DNA of 64,000 nucleotides from assembly GCF_013393325.1 (NCBI RefSeq), contig NZ_QJRC01000084.1, forward strand, positions 186,001 to 250,000, written 5' to 3'. This document shows positions 29,201-38,370 of this stretch, in pieces. The translations under genes were made by a program, and so were the position numbers. Origin of the DNA: Pseudomonas hunanensis (GTDB lineage Bacteria > Pseudomonadota > Gammaproteobacteria > Pseudomonadales > Pseudomonadaceae). The notes beneath the pieces are model-generated. The model was not told the DNA's origin. It ran no database searches and saw only the letters and a list, made by a program, of their open reading frames with translations. Within the stretch, counting starts at the first letter, position 1. Every line of letters begins with the position of its first letter.

Positions 29201-30156
29201 CCCTGATCGAGCTGGACAGCTTCGACGAGCTCAAGCGTGAAATCTTCGGCCCGGTACTGCACGTGGTGCGCTACAACCGCCGCAACCTGGACCAGCTGAT
29301 CGAGCAGATCAACAACTCTGGCTATGGCCTGACCCTCGGCGTGCACACCCGCATCGACGAGACCATCGCCAAGGTGGTGGAAACCGCCAATGCCGGCAAC
29401 ATGTACGTAAACCGCAATATTGTCGGTGCGGTGGTGGGCGTGCAGCCGTTCGGCGGTGAAGGCCTGTCCGGCACCGGCCCGAAAGCAGGCGGCCCGCTGT
29501 ACCTGTACCGCCTGCTGTCGACCCGCCCGGCCGACGCGATTGGCCGCCACTTCCAGCAGCAGGACGGCGAAGGCAAGCCAGACCGCACCCTGCACGAACA
29601 GCTGATCAAGCCGCTGCATGGTCTGAAGGCCTGGGCCGAGAGCAACCAGCTGGCTGACCTGGCTGCGCTGTGCGACCAGTTCGCCAGCCAGTCGCAAAGC
29701 GGTATCGCCCGCCTGCTGCCAGGCCCGACCGGCGAGCGCAACAGCTACACCATCCTGCCGCGCGAGCACGTGCTGTGCCTGGCGGACAACGAAGCCGACC
29801 TGCTGGCGCAACTGGCTGCGGTACTGGCCGTTGGCAGCTCGGCGGTGTGGGCTGACAGCGAACCGGGCAAGGCCCTGCGTGCCCGCCTGCCGCGTGAGCT
29901 GCAGGCCAAGGTCAAGCTGGTGGCGGACTGGAACAAGGATGACGTGGCGTTCGACGCCGTGATCCACCATGGCGACTCGGACCAGCTGCGCAGCGTGTGC
30001 CAGCAGGTGGCCAAGCGCGCCGGGGCGATCGTCGGTGTGCACGGGCTGTCCAGCGGGGATCACCAGATTGCGCTGGAGCGGTTGGTGATTGAGCGGGCGG
30101 TGAGTGTGAATACTGCGGCGGCGGGTGGTAACGCCAGCCTGATGACCATTGGCTGA
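26203..30156 (+). CDS. putA: Trifunctional proline utilisation protein PutA
   Basis: PutA oxidises proline to glutamate in two steps and represses put genes. The 1317-aa protein matches E. coli PutA (1320). Residues 1-47 are the ribbon-helix-helix DNA-binding domain (ATTTLGVKLDDPTRERLKAA). The FAD-dependent proline dehydrogenase barrel follows (GISIKLSALHPRY near 325; RLVKGAYWDSEIKRAQ near 430). The P5C dehydrogenase domain has its glutamate near 880 (ETGGQNAMIVDS) and catalytic cysteine near 914 (SAGQRCSALRVL). A C-terminal extension past ~1100 closes the tunnel in PutA trifunctional enzymes. GAGGATAA precedes the ATG. Confidence 0.98.
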   Translation: MATTTLGVKLDDPTRERLKAAAQSIDRTPHWLIKQAIFNYLEKLEGGATLTELNGHVSNLADDAGEVQADHSHQCFLEFAESILPQSVLRSAITAAYRRPEQEVVPMLLEQARLSAPLAEATNKLAAGIAEKLRNQKSAGGRAGIVQGLLQEFSLSSQEGVALMCLAEALLRIPDKGTRDALIRDKISTGNWQPHLGNSPSLFVNAATWGLLLTGKLVSTHNESGLTSSLTRIIGKSGEPMIRKGVDMAMRLMGEQFVTGETIAEALANASRFEAKGFRYSYDMLGEAALTEHDAQKYLASYEQAIHSIGKASHGRGIYEGPGISIKLSALHPRYSRAQYERVMEELYPRLLSLTLLAKQYDIGLNIDAEEADRLELSLDLLERLCFEPSLAGWNGIGFVIQAYQKRCPYVIDYVIDLAKRSRHRLMIRLVKGAYWDSEIKRAQVEGLEGYPVYTRKVYTDVSYVACARKLLAVPEAIYPQFATHNAHTLSAIYHIAGQNYYPGQYEFQCLHGMGEPLYEQVVGKIADGKLNRPCRVYAPVGTHETLLAYLVRRLLENGANTSFVNRIADHSISIQELVADPVASIERMGTQEGSIGLPHPRIPLPRDLYGNERANSAGIDMANEHRLASLSCAMLATAHNDWKAAPLLACAASDSAAVPVLNPADLRDVVGHVQEATVADVDNAIQCALNAAPIWQATPPAERAAILERTADLMEAEIQPLMGLLIREAGKTFANAIAEVREAVDFLRYYAVQARNDFSNDAHRPLGPVVCISPWNFPLAIFTGQVAAALAAGNPVLAKPAEQTPLIAAQAVRLLLEAGIPEGVLQLLPGRGETVGAGLVGDERVKGVMFTGSTEVARLLQRNVAGRLDNQGRPIPLIAETGGQNAMIVDSSALTEQVVIDVVSSAFDSAGQRCSALRVLCLQEDSADRVIEMLKGAMAESRLGCPDRLAVDIGPVIDAEAKAGIEKHIQGMREKGRSVYQVAIADAAEIKRGTFVMPTLIELDSFDELKREIFGPVLHVVRYNRRNLDQLIEQINNSGYGLTLGVHTRIDETIAKVVETANAGNMYVNRNIVGAVVGVQPFGGEGLSGTGPKAGGPLYLYRLLSTRPADAIGRHFQQQDGEGKPDRTLHEQLIKPLHGLKAWAESNQLADLAALCDQFASQSQSGIARLLPGPTGERNSYTILPREHVLCLADNEADLLAQLAAVLAVGSSAVWADSEPGKALRARLPRELQAKVKLVADWNKDDVAFDAVIHHGDSDQLRSVCQQVAKRAGAIVGVHGLSSGDHQIALERLVIERAVSVNTAAAGGNASLMTIG

Positions 30157-30174
30157 GGCTGAGGGTTGTTGAAG

Positions 30175-30204
30175 AAAAGGGAGGGCTTAGGCTCTCCCTT
30201 TTTT
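30175..30204 (+). terminator. Intrinsic terminator after putA
   Basis: AAAAGGGAG and CTCCCTTTT form a 9-bp stem with a 10-base loop, followed by a T-run (30199-30204), 19 bases past the putA stop. A standard rho-independent terminator. Confidence 0.88.
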
Positions 30205-30258
30205 ATGGGCGGTTGTCTTGAGATAGGGTTGGGCTGACGGGTGCTCGCCACAGCATTA

Positions 30259-30535
30259 TCTGCGCCTGTGAGACCGAGCGCCGCCCGCGCGGCGCATCGC
30301 GACGCAAGGCCGCTCCTACATTTGTTTCGGGCCAGTCTCTCCTGTGCCTATGGCGCGCGTACCCTGGGGGCATGGCTGGAGATCGATAAGAGCGACTGCG
30401 CCCCCTTCAATACCGCATGGAACAAACAAGGCGGACAGCGGTGGCCTAACAGGATGAACTGGCCCGAAACAAATGTAGGAGCGGCCTTGCGTCGCGATGC
30501 GCCGCGCGGGCGGCGCTCGGTCTCACAGGCGCAGA
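30259..30535. repeat. 78-bp perfect inverted repeat with 121-bp spacer
   Basis: Arms at 30259-30336 and 30458-30535 are identical over 78 bases in inverted orientation, then diverge, with a further matching TCCTGT 3 bases inward. Each arm contains the REP block with AAGGCCGCTCCTACA. The spacer has no convincing gene; its longest ATG frame is 35 codons (30351-30458). No transposase is present. With its flanks this fills most of the 500-bp interval between putA and the acyl-CoA dehydrogenase gene. It may be a pair of REP-family elements or the relic of an insertion. Confidence 0.9.
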
Positions 30536-30658
30536 AACCATCAAGGCAAGCACCTGTATGCCCCACCCGTTCTAAACCCATATCACCCAAACCTATTAAC
30601 CTCCCCCCACACCACCCGGTTCCCTACACTCGCAGCATCCCGCCTCAGGACCGCCCCC

Positions 30659-32461
30659 ATGCCCGAGACCCTGCTCAGCCCTCGTAACCTGGCCTTCGAG
30701 CTCTACGAAGTACTCGACGCCGAAGCCCTCACCCAGCGCCCGCGTTTCGCCGAGCACAGCCGTGAAACCTTCGACGCGGCACTGACCACCGCCCGCACCA
30801 TCGCCGAAAAGTACTTCGCCCCGCACAACCGCAAGGCCGACGAGAACGAGCCGCGCTACGTGGATGGTCGCGCGGAGCTGATCACCGAGGTGAAGCCTGC
30901 CGTCGACGCCTTCCTCGAAGCCGGCTTTCTCAACACCAACCGGGACTTCGAGGTGGGTGGCATGCAGCTGCCCAGCCTGGTGTCGCAGGCCTGCTTCGCC
31001 CACTTCCAGGCCGCCAACGCCGGCACCACGGCCTACCCATTCCTGACCATGGGCGCAGCCAACCTGATCGAGAGTTTCGGCACAGAGGAACAGAAGCGCC
31101 TGTTCCTGCAACCGATGATCGAGGGCCGCTACTTCGGTACCATGGCGCTGACCGAGCCCCACGCCGGCTCGTCTCTGGCCGACATCCGCACCCGCGCCGA
31201 ACCTGCACCCGACGGCAGCTACCGGCTCAAAGGCAACAAGATCTTCATCTCCGGTGGCGACCACGAACTGTCGGAAAACATCGTGCACATGGTGCTGGCC
31301 AAGCTGCCGGACGCCCCGCCCGGGGTGAAGGGCATCTCGCTGTTCATCGTGCCGAAATATCTGGTGAACCCGGACGGCAGCCGTGGCTCGCGCAATGACG
31401 TGCTGCTGGCCGGGTTGTTCCACAAGATGGGCTGGCGCGGCACTACCTCCACCGCGCTGAACTTCGGCGACAACGGCCAGTGCGTCGGCTACCTGGTCGG
31501 CCAGCCACACCAGGGCCTGGCCTGCATGTTCCAGATGATGAACGAGGCGCGTATCGGCGTCGGCATGGGTGCAGTGATGCTAGGTTACGCCGGCTACCTT
31601 TACTCGTTGGAATACGCCCGACAGCGTCCGCAGGGCCGGCTACCGGACAACAAAGACCCACACAGCCAAGCGGTGCCGATCATCGAACATAGCGATGTAA
31701 AGCGCATGCTGCTGGCCCAGAAGGCTTACGTGGAAGGTGCCTTTGACCTGGGCCTGTATGCCGCCCGTCTATTCGACGATACCCACACCGCCAGCGAAGA
31801 AAGCACCCGCCAGCAGACTCAGGAACTGCTCGACCTGCTGACTCCGATCGTCAAGTCGTGGCCGTCGACGTTCTGCCTCAAGGCCAACGAACTGGCGATC
31901 CAGATTCTCGGCGGCCACGGCTACACCCGCGAATATCCGGTGGAACAGTATTACCGCGACAACCGCCTGAACCCGATTCACGAAGGCACCGAGGGTATTC
32001 AGTCGCTCGACTTGCTTGGCCGCAAGCTGGCGCAAAACAATGGCGCCGGGCTCAAACAACTCATCCGCCTGATCGCCAACACCGGCGAGCGCGCCAGCCA
32101 CCACCCCAACCTCGACCCACTGCGCCAGCCACTGGAACAACTGGTCAACCGCCTGCAAAGCGTAACGCTGGCCCTGCTCGGCGACCTGGCACAAGGCAAA
32201 GTCGCTGGCGCCTTGGCCAACTCGGCCCTGTACCTCAAGGCCTTCGGCCACTGCGTTATCGGCTGGCGCTGGCTGGAGCAGGCGATTCACGCCGAGCTTG
32301 GTTTGCTAAAGGGCAACGCTGCCGACCGCACCTTCTACCTCGGCAAGCTCCAGGCCGCACGTTATTTCCTGACCTGGGAAGTACCGGGCTGCCATAATGA
32401 GCTGGCATTGCTAGAGGCGCGCGACAACACCTGCCTCACCATGCAGGACGAGTGGTTCTAA
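30659..32461 (+). CDS. Acyl-CoA dehydrogenase (600-aa type)
   Basis: The 600-residue protein belongs to the longer acyl-CoA dehydrogenase group with an extra C-terminal domain. It has the FAD/substrate segment YFGTMALTEPHAGSSLADI and EGTEGIQSLDLLGRK, where the catalytic glutamate of this group is expected. It oxidises an acyl-CoA to the enoyl-CoA and passes electrons to ETF. The ATG at 30659 (MPETLLSPRNL) is chosen because the upstream frame runs through the 78-bp repeat. Chain specificity cannot be told. The 32-bp gap to the TldD-like gene suggests a shared transcript. Confidence 0.92.
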   Translation: MPETLLSPRNLAFELYEVLDAEALTQRPRFAEHSRETFDAALTTARTIAEKYFAPHNRKADENEPRYVDGRAELITEVKPAVDAFLEAGFLNTNRDFEVGGMQLPSLVSQACFAHFQAANAGTTAYPFLTMGAANLIESFGTEEQKRLFLQPMIEGRYFGTMALTEPHAGSSLADIRTRAEPAPDGSYRLKGNKIFISGGDHELSENIVHMVLAKLPDAPPGVKGISLFIVPKYLVNPDGSRGSRNDVLLAGLFHKMGWRGTTSTALNFGDNGQCVGYLVGQPHQGLACMFQMMNEARIGVGMGAVMLGYAGYLYSLEYARQRPQGRLPDNKDPHSQAVPIIEHSDVKRMLLAQKAYVEGAFDLGLYAARLFDDTHTASEESTRQQTQELLDLLTPIVKSWPSTFCLKANELAIQILGGHGYTREYPVEQYYRDNRLNPIHEGTEGIQSLDLLGRKLAQNNGAGLKQLIRLIANTGERASHHPNLDPLRQPLEQLVNRLQSVTLALLGDLAQGKVAGALANSALYLKAFGHCVIGWRWLEQAIHAELGLLKGNAADRTFYLGKLQAARYFLTWEVPGCHNELALLEARDNTCLTMQDEWF

Positions 32462-32471
32462 GGGGGAGCCA

Positions 32472-32483
32472 CCGTGTACACGG
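32472..32483. promoter_or_regulatory. Palindrome overlapping the ribosome site of the TldD-like gene
   Basis: CCGTGTACACGG is a 12-bp perfect palindrome and its last bases begin the ribosome site CGGAGG. It could act as a protein site or fold back to mask translation initiation. Confidence 0.4.
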
Positions 32484-32493
32484 AGGCTTTTGC

Positions 32494-33936
32494 ATGTTCG
32501 ATTCCAGCGCCCTGCTGCGCCAGCGCTTTGCCGCGCTGCGCAGTACGGCCGAGTTGTTTTCCCTGCGCCATGTGAAACAGTCGCACCAGGCGCTTTCAGT
32601 TCGGCGCAACGTTGCCGAACCACCGTTCTTCAGCCAGGACGAAGGCGCCATGCTCACCGTGCGGGTCAACGGCGTGGAGGCCTATGCGGCCACCGCCGAC
32701 CTGTCCCAGGCCGGCCTGCAACGCGCACTGGAGCAAGCCGAGGCACTGGCCCGGCAGATCGCTCCGCACAGCCTGCTGGACCTGCGCGAGCAGCCAGTGA
32801 CCAGTGCTCGTCACGACCATCTCTCACCCCATTTCGACCAGCCCGTACCTAGCCTCGCCGACTGCCTTGGCCTGCTGGCTGCCGAATCGGCCAGCGTGCC
32901 CAAGGACAGCCGCCTAGTGGACTGGCAGGCCAGCCTGGGCCTGAGCCTGGTCGAGCAAACCTACCTGAACTCGGCCGGCGCCGAGCTACGCCATGCCCAG
33001 CGTTTCCTGTTCCCAGGCCTGGGTGTGACCGCCAGCGACGGCCAGGATAGCCAAAGCCGCAGCCTGGGCCGCGACAACTTCGGCCAACAGGGCGGTTTCG
33101 AGATCATCGAGCGCTGCGGGCTGGTCGGCGCCGCCCGGCAGGTCGCCGACGAGGCACTGCAACTGCTGATGGCCCCCAACACCCCAAGCGGCCCGCGCGA
33201 CCTGCTGCTGATGCCGGACCAGATGATGCTGCAGATCCACGAGTCCATCGGCCACCCGTTGGAGATGGACCGCATCCTCGGCGACGAGCGCAACTACGCC
33301 GGCACCAGCTTCGTCAAAGCCAGCGACTTCGGCCACCTGCAATACGGTTCCAGCCTATTGAACGTGACCTTCGACCCGACCATCGGCGAAGAGCTGGCCA
33401 GCTACAGCTTTGATGATGACGGCACCCCGGCCAGCAAGCAGTTCCTGATCCGCGACGGCCTGCTGCTGCGCCCACTGGGCGGCGCGCTGTCGCAGTTCCG
33501 CTCTGGCCTGGACGGCGTGGCCAACAGCCGCGCCTGTGGCTGGAACCGTGCCCCGATCGACCGCATGGCCAACCTCAACATCGAACCGGGCGACCAAAGC
33601 CTGCAGCAGCTGATCCAGGGCATCGAGCACGGCATCCTGATGCGTACCAACCGTTCCTGGTCCATCGACGATGCGCGCAACAAGTTCCAGTTCGGCTGCG
33701 AATGGGGCCAACTGATCGAAAATGGCGAGCTGAAGGGCATCGTCAAGAACCCCAACTACCGTGGCATCTCCGCGCAGTTCTGGCTCAACCTGTCGGCCGT
33801 CGGCGACCGCAGCACCTTCCAGGTACTGGGCACGCCCAACTGCGGCAAGGGCGAACCCAACCAGGTGGTGCGGGTCGGCCATGCCTCGCCGGCCTGCGTG
33901 TTCCGCCAGATCGACGTATTCGGAGGAGACGCCTGA
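32494..33936 (+). CDS. TldD-family metallopeptidase-like protein
   Basis: The 480-aa protein has the TldD/PmbA fold and an intact HExxxH zinc motif (HESIGHPLEMD near residue 249), with the C-terminal segment CGKGEPNQVVRVGHASPACV. Classical TldD reads HEGxGHGLEGD; the P and M here mark a divergent branch. TldD pairs with TldE and, in E. coli, trims unfolded peptides and processes microcin B17 and CcdA. It starts at 32494 after GGAGG. Its stop overlaps the next start (TGATG), so the two subunits are coupled. A separate canonical tldD/pmbA pair should exist elsewhere in the genome. Confidence 0.85.
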   Translation: MFDSSALLRQRFAALRSTAELFSLRHVKQSHQALSVRRNVAEPPFFSQDEGAMLTVRVNGVEAYAATADLSQAGLQRALEQAEALARQIAPHSLLDLREQPVTSARHDHLSPHFDQPVPSLADCLGLLAAESASVPKDSRLVDWQASLGLSLVEQTYLNSAGAELRHAQRFLFPGLGVTASDGQDSQSRSLGRDNFGQQGGFEIIERCGLVGAARQVADEALQLLMAPNTPSGPRDLLLMPDQMMLQIHESIGHPLEMDRILGDERNYAGTSFVKASDFGHLQYGSSLLNVTFDPTIGEELASYSFDDDGTPASKQFLIRDGLLLRPLGGALSQFRSGLDGVANSRACGWNRAPIDRMANLNIEPGDQSLQQLIQGIEHGILMRTNRSWSIDDARNKFQFGCEWGQLIENGELKGIVKNPNYRGISAQFWLNLSAVGDRSTFQVLGTPNCGKGEPNQVVRVGHASPACVFRQIDVFGGDA

Positions 33937-35255
33937 TGCAACATGCTTTCGAAACCCTGGTCGGGGATGTGCGCGCCGCCCTGCAAGCAGGCGAACAGTT
34001 CACCCTCGGCTACAGCGCCGAACAGTCGCAATTCGTGCGTTTCAACCACGCCAAGGTGCGCCAGGCCGGCGAAGTGAGCCAGGCCAGCGCTCAACTGCGG
34101 CTGGTGCGCGATGGCCGCCAGGCGGAACAGCAAGTGACCTTGAGTGGCGACGTGCAGCTGGACCGCCAGCGCCTGGCCGATGCTTTGGCGCAATTGCGCC
34201 AGACCCTGCCGCTGTTAGCTCTCGACCCCTACCTGCGCCTGGACGAAAGCGCCTGGCAAAGCCACAGCCTGCAGGAACAACCACTGCCGGAGCTGGACGA
34301 AGTGCTGGCCTTGCTCGACAGCGAGGCAGGTGACCTGGACCTGGTAGGCATCTACGCCGCAGGCCCTATCTGCCGAGGCTTTGCCAGTTCGTTCGGGGCC
34401 TTTGGCTGGCACCAGGCCAACAGTTTCAACTTCGACTGGAGCCTGTTCCACGAAAACGGCCAGGCGGTGAAGGCCAACTATGCCGGCCAGCTGTGGAGCG
34501 CAGACGACTTCATCGCACGCCTGCGCCAGGCACGTGAACAACTGGGCTTCCTCGGTCGCCCGGCGATCACCCTCAAACCGGGAAGCTACCGCGCCTACCT
34601 GGCCCCGGCAGCCATGGACGAGATCGCCGGCATGCTCTGCTGGGGCGGTTTTTCCGCGCAGGCCCTGGCCACTGGCAACAGCGCCCTGCAGCGCTTGTAC
34701 AACGGCGATGCACGGCTGAGCCCGCTGGTGAGTTTCACCGAGCAGGTCAGCGGGTCGCTAAGCCCGGCGTTTTCCGACGAAGGTGCGCCGCGCCTGGATG
34801 TGCCGTTGATCCAGCAGGGCCAGGCCCAGCAGCGATTGATCAGTGCGCGCAGTGCGGCCGAGTTCGAGCTGCTGGCCAATGGCGCCGACAGCTACGAGTC
34901 GCCCTGTGCGCTCAGCCTGGCACCGGGTAACCTGGCCAGCGAGCAGGTCCTTGAGCGACTGGGTACTGGGCTGTACATCAGTAACCTGTGGTACCTGAAC
35001 TACTCTGACCTTCCGGCAGCGCGGATGACCGGTTTGACCCGATTCGCCACTTTCTGGGTGGAAAACGGGCAGATCCAGGGGCCGGTAAGTACCATGCGTT
35101 TCGATGACAGCCTGTACAGCCTGCTCGGCAGCCAGCTGGAGGACCTGACCCAGGCGCGCGAAATGATCCTGTCGACCAGTACCTATGGACAGCGCAGTAC
35201 CGGGTCGAGTCATTTGCCGGGGGCACTGGTCAAAGGCCTGACCCTGACATTGTGA
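33936..35255 (+). CDS. TldE/PmbA-like partner protein
   Basis: The 439-aa protein is the second half of the pair: PmbA-like overall but without an HExxxH motif, as in TldE, the zinc-free subunit that completes the protease barrel. The ATG at 33936 shares a base with the previous stop and follows CGGAGGAGAC. Its C-terminal part (LGTGLYISNLWYLNYSD, VENGQIQGPVSTMRFDDSLY) is family-like. No signal peptide, so cytosolic. Substrate unknown. Confidence 0.82.
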   Translation: MQHAFETLVGDVRAALQAGEQFTLGYSAEQSQFVRFNHAKVRQAGEVSQASAQLRLVRDGRQAEQQVTLSGDVQLDRQRLADALAQLRQTLPLLALDPYLRLDESAWQSHSLQEQPLPELDEVLALLDSEAGDLDLVGIYAAGPICRGFASSFGAFGWHQANSFNFDWSLFHENGQAVKANYAGQLWSADDFIARLRQAREQLGFLGRPAITLKPGSYRAYLAPAAMDEIAGMLCWGGFSAQALATGNSALQRLYNGDARLSPLVSFTEQVSGSLSPAFSDEGAPRLDVPLIQQGQAQQRLISARSAAEFELLANGADSYESPCALSLAPGNLASEQVLERLGTGLYISNLWYLNYSDLPAARMTGLTRFATFWVENGQIQGPVSTMRFDDSLYSLLGSQLEDLTQAREMILSTSTYGQRSTGSSHLPGALVKGLTLTL

Positions 35256-35265
35256 TAGGCATTAG

Positions 35266-35343
35266 CGGCCTCTTCGCGGGCAAGCCCGCTCCTACAGGGA
35301 ACGCACAATCCTTGTAGGAGCGGGCTTGCCCGCGAAGAGGCCG
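35266..35343. repeat. REP inverted pair, 31-bp perfect arms
   Basis: Arms 35266-35296 and 35313-35343 are exact inverted copies containing TCTTCGCGGGC and GCCCGCTCCTACA, with a 16-base loop. The right arm ends 21 bases before the MFS start codon. Confidence 0.95.
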
Positions 35344-35364
35344 GCACTGACAAACGAGGAAGTC

Positions 35365-36792
35365 ATGCCCGAACGCACCCCGCTGGACCCCGTCACCGCC
35401 CGCTGGATCCCCTGGGTGGTAGCCATCGCCTTCTTCATGCAGTCCCTGGACGGCACTATCCTCAACACCGCGCTGCCGGCCATGGCCCGCTCGCTGGCCG
35501 AAGACCCGCTGCGCATGCAGGGCGTGATCATCGCCTACATGCTCACCGTGGCCCTGCTGATCCCTGCTTCGGGCTGGATCGCCGACCGCTTTGGCACCAA
35601 ACGCATCTTCTTCAGCGCCATCCTGCTGTTCAGCTTCGGTTCGCTGCTGTGCGCCGCCGCCAACAGCCTGGGCTTCCTGATCTTCGCCCGCGTCGTGCAG
35701 GGCCTGGGCGGTGCGCTGATGCTGCCGGTTGGGCGGCTGGTGGTGCTGCGTGCTTACCCGCGCAGCGAACTGGTGCGGATCATGAGCTTCATCACCATCC
35801 CCGGCCTGCTGGGGCCATTGCTGGGCCCCACGGTCGGTGGCTGGCTGGTGGAAATCCTCAGCTGGCACTGGATCTTCCTGCTCAACCTGCCGGTTGGCCT
35901 GATCGGCTGCATTGCAGTATGGAAGTTCATCCCGGACCTGCGCGGGGCCGAGCGAACCTCGTTCGACGGCCCCGGCTTCCTGTTGTTCGGCGCGGCGATG
36001 GTGCTGATCACCATCGCCATGGAAGGCCTGGGCGAGTTGCACCTGCCGCACTTGCGGGTCATGTTGCTGCTGTTCGCCGGTATGGCCTGCCTTGCCGCCT
36101 ACTGGCTGCGCGCCGGGCGCGACCCGGAGCCACTGTTCTCGCCCAGCCTGTTCCGCGTGCGTACCTTCGCCATCGGCATCCTCGGCAACCTGTTCGCCCG
36201 CCTGGGCAGCGGCGCCCTGCCCTTCCTGGTGCCATTACTGTTGCAGGTGGCGCTGGGCTACTCTCCGGCGCAGGCTGGCATGAGCATGATCCCGCTGGCG
36301 GCGGCGGCCATGCTTGCCAAGTCCATCGCCAGGCCGCTGATCGAGCGGTTCGGCTACCGCATCATCCTCACCGGCAACACGTTGCTGCTGGGCCTGCTGC
36401 TGGCCAGCCTCGGCCTGGTCGACGAGCAAACGCCCTACGCCGTGCTGTTGATCCAGCTGGGCCTGCTCGGCGCTGTCAACTCGATGCAGTTCACGGCCAT
36501 GAACACAGTAACCCTGATCGACCTGGACGACGCCAGCGCCAGCAGCGGCAACAGCCTGCTGTCGGTGGTCGCGCAACTGGCGTTGAGCCTGGGCGTGGCC
36601 TGCGCCGGCGCACTGCTCGGCGGCTTTACCGCAGCGGGCAGTGCCGAGGGCGTGGAAAGCACCCTGGGCGCCTTCCAGCTGACCTTCGTCACCATCGGCA
36701 TCATGGCCATGCTGGCGGCGGCGATCTTCCTGCAACTGGCGCCGACGGACGGAAGGCGTGCCCGTCGTCCGGAACAACACATGGAACCATAG
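35365..36792 (+). CDS. MFS multidrug transporter, DHA2/EmrB type (MdtD-like)
   Basis: The 475-aa protein has 12-14 hydrophobic segments and the DHA2 signatures: LDGTILNTALPAMA in helix 1 and GWIADRFGTKRIFF (motif A) after helix 2, then GPLLGPTVGGWLVE (motif C, the antiporter motif). Such proteins expel drugs in exchange for protons. The ATG at 35365 follows GAGGAAG. Length and N-terminus resemble E. coli MdtD. There is no adaptor gene beside it, so it probably works as a single-component pump. Confidence 0.87.
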   Translation: MPERTPLDPVTARWIPWVVAIAFFMQSLDGTILNTALPAMARSLAEDPLRMQGVIIAYMLTVALLIPASGWIADRFGTKRIFFSAILLFSFGSLLCAAANSLGFLIFARVVQGLGGALMLPVGRLVVLRAYPRSELVRIMSFITIPGLLGPLLGPTVGGWLVEILSWHWIFLLNLPVGLIGCIAVWKFIPDLRGAERTSFDGPGFLLFGAAMVLITIAMEGLGELHLPHLRVMLLLFAGMACLAAYWLRAGRDPEPLFSPSLFRVRTFAIGILGNLFARLGSGALPFLVPLLLQVALGYSPAQAGMSMIPLAAAAMLAKSIARPLIERFGYRIILTGNTLLLGLLLASLGLVDEQTPYAVLLIQLGLLGAVNSMQFTAMNTVTLIDLDDASASSGNSLLSVVAQLALSLGVACAGALLGGFTAAGSAEGVESTLGAFQLTFVTIGIMAMLAAAIFLQLAPTDGRRARRPEQHMEP

Positions 36793-36856
36793 GGCGAATG
36801 GCCACGAGGCTGGTAGACTGTGCGGCATTTTTCGCTTCGCAACGCAGGCCCGCCTC

Positions 36857-38242
<1,386 letters not shown>

Positions 38243-38256
38243 AGCCAGGCAAGGTC

Positions 38257-38332
38257 CCTGTGGGAGCGGGTTTACCCGCGAATTCGATGGTGCGTGCACC
38301 GCCCTATTCGCGGGTAAACCCGCTCCCACAGG
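38257..38332. repeat. REP inverted pair, 27-bp perfect arms
   Basis: Arms 38257-38283 and 38306-38332 are exact inverted copies of the TTTACCCGCG type REP with the GCGGG core and the shared TGTGGGAGC end, around a 22-base loop. It fills most of the interval between dbpA and the flavoprotein gene. Confidence 0.95.
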
Positions 38333-38370
38333 TTCGGCGTAGCCATTACGAATCCAGATAGGTTTATACC

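Noticed and set aside
26032..30063. 1343-codon open frame antisense to putA
   Set aside because: High GC and strong third-position bias keep the complementary frame open. The product is repetitive in V, Q, G and H, has no family features, and the sense strand is certain to encode PutA.
30351..30458. 35-codon ATG frame inside the spacer of the 78-bp inverted repeat
   Set aside because: No ribosome site, no similarity recognised, low complexity composition; chance frame.
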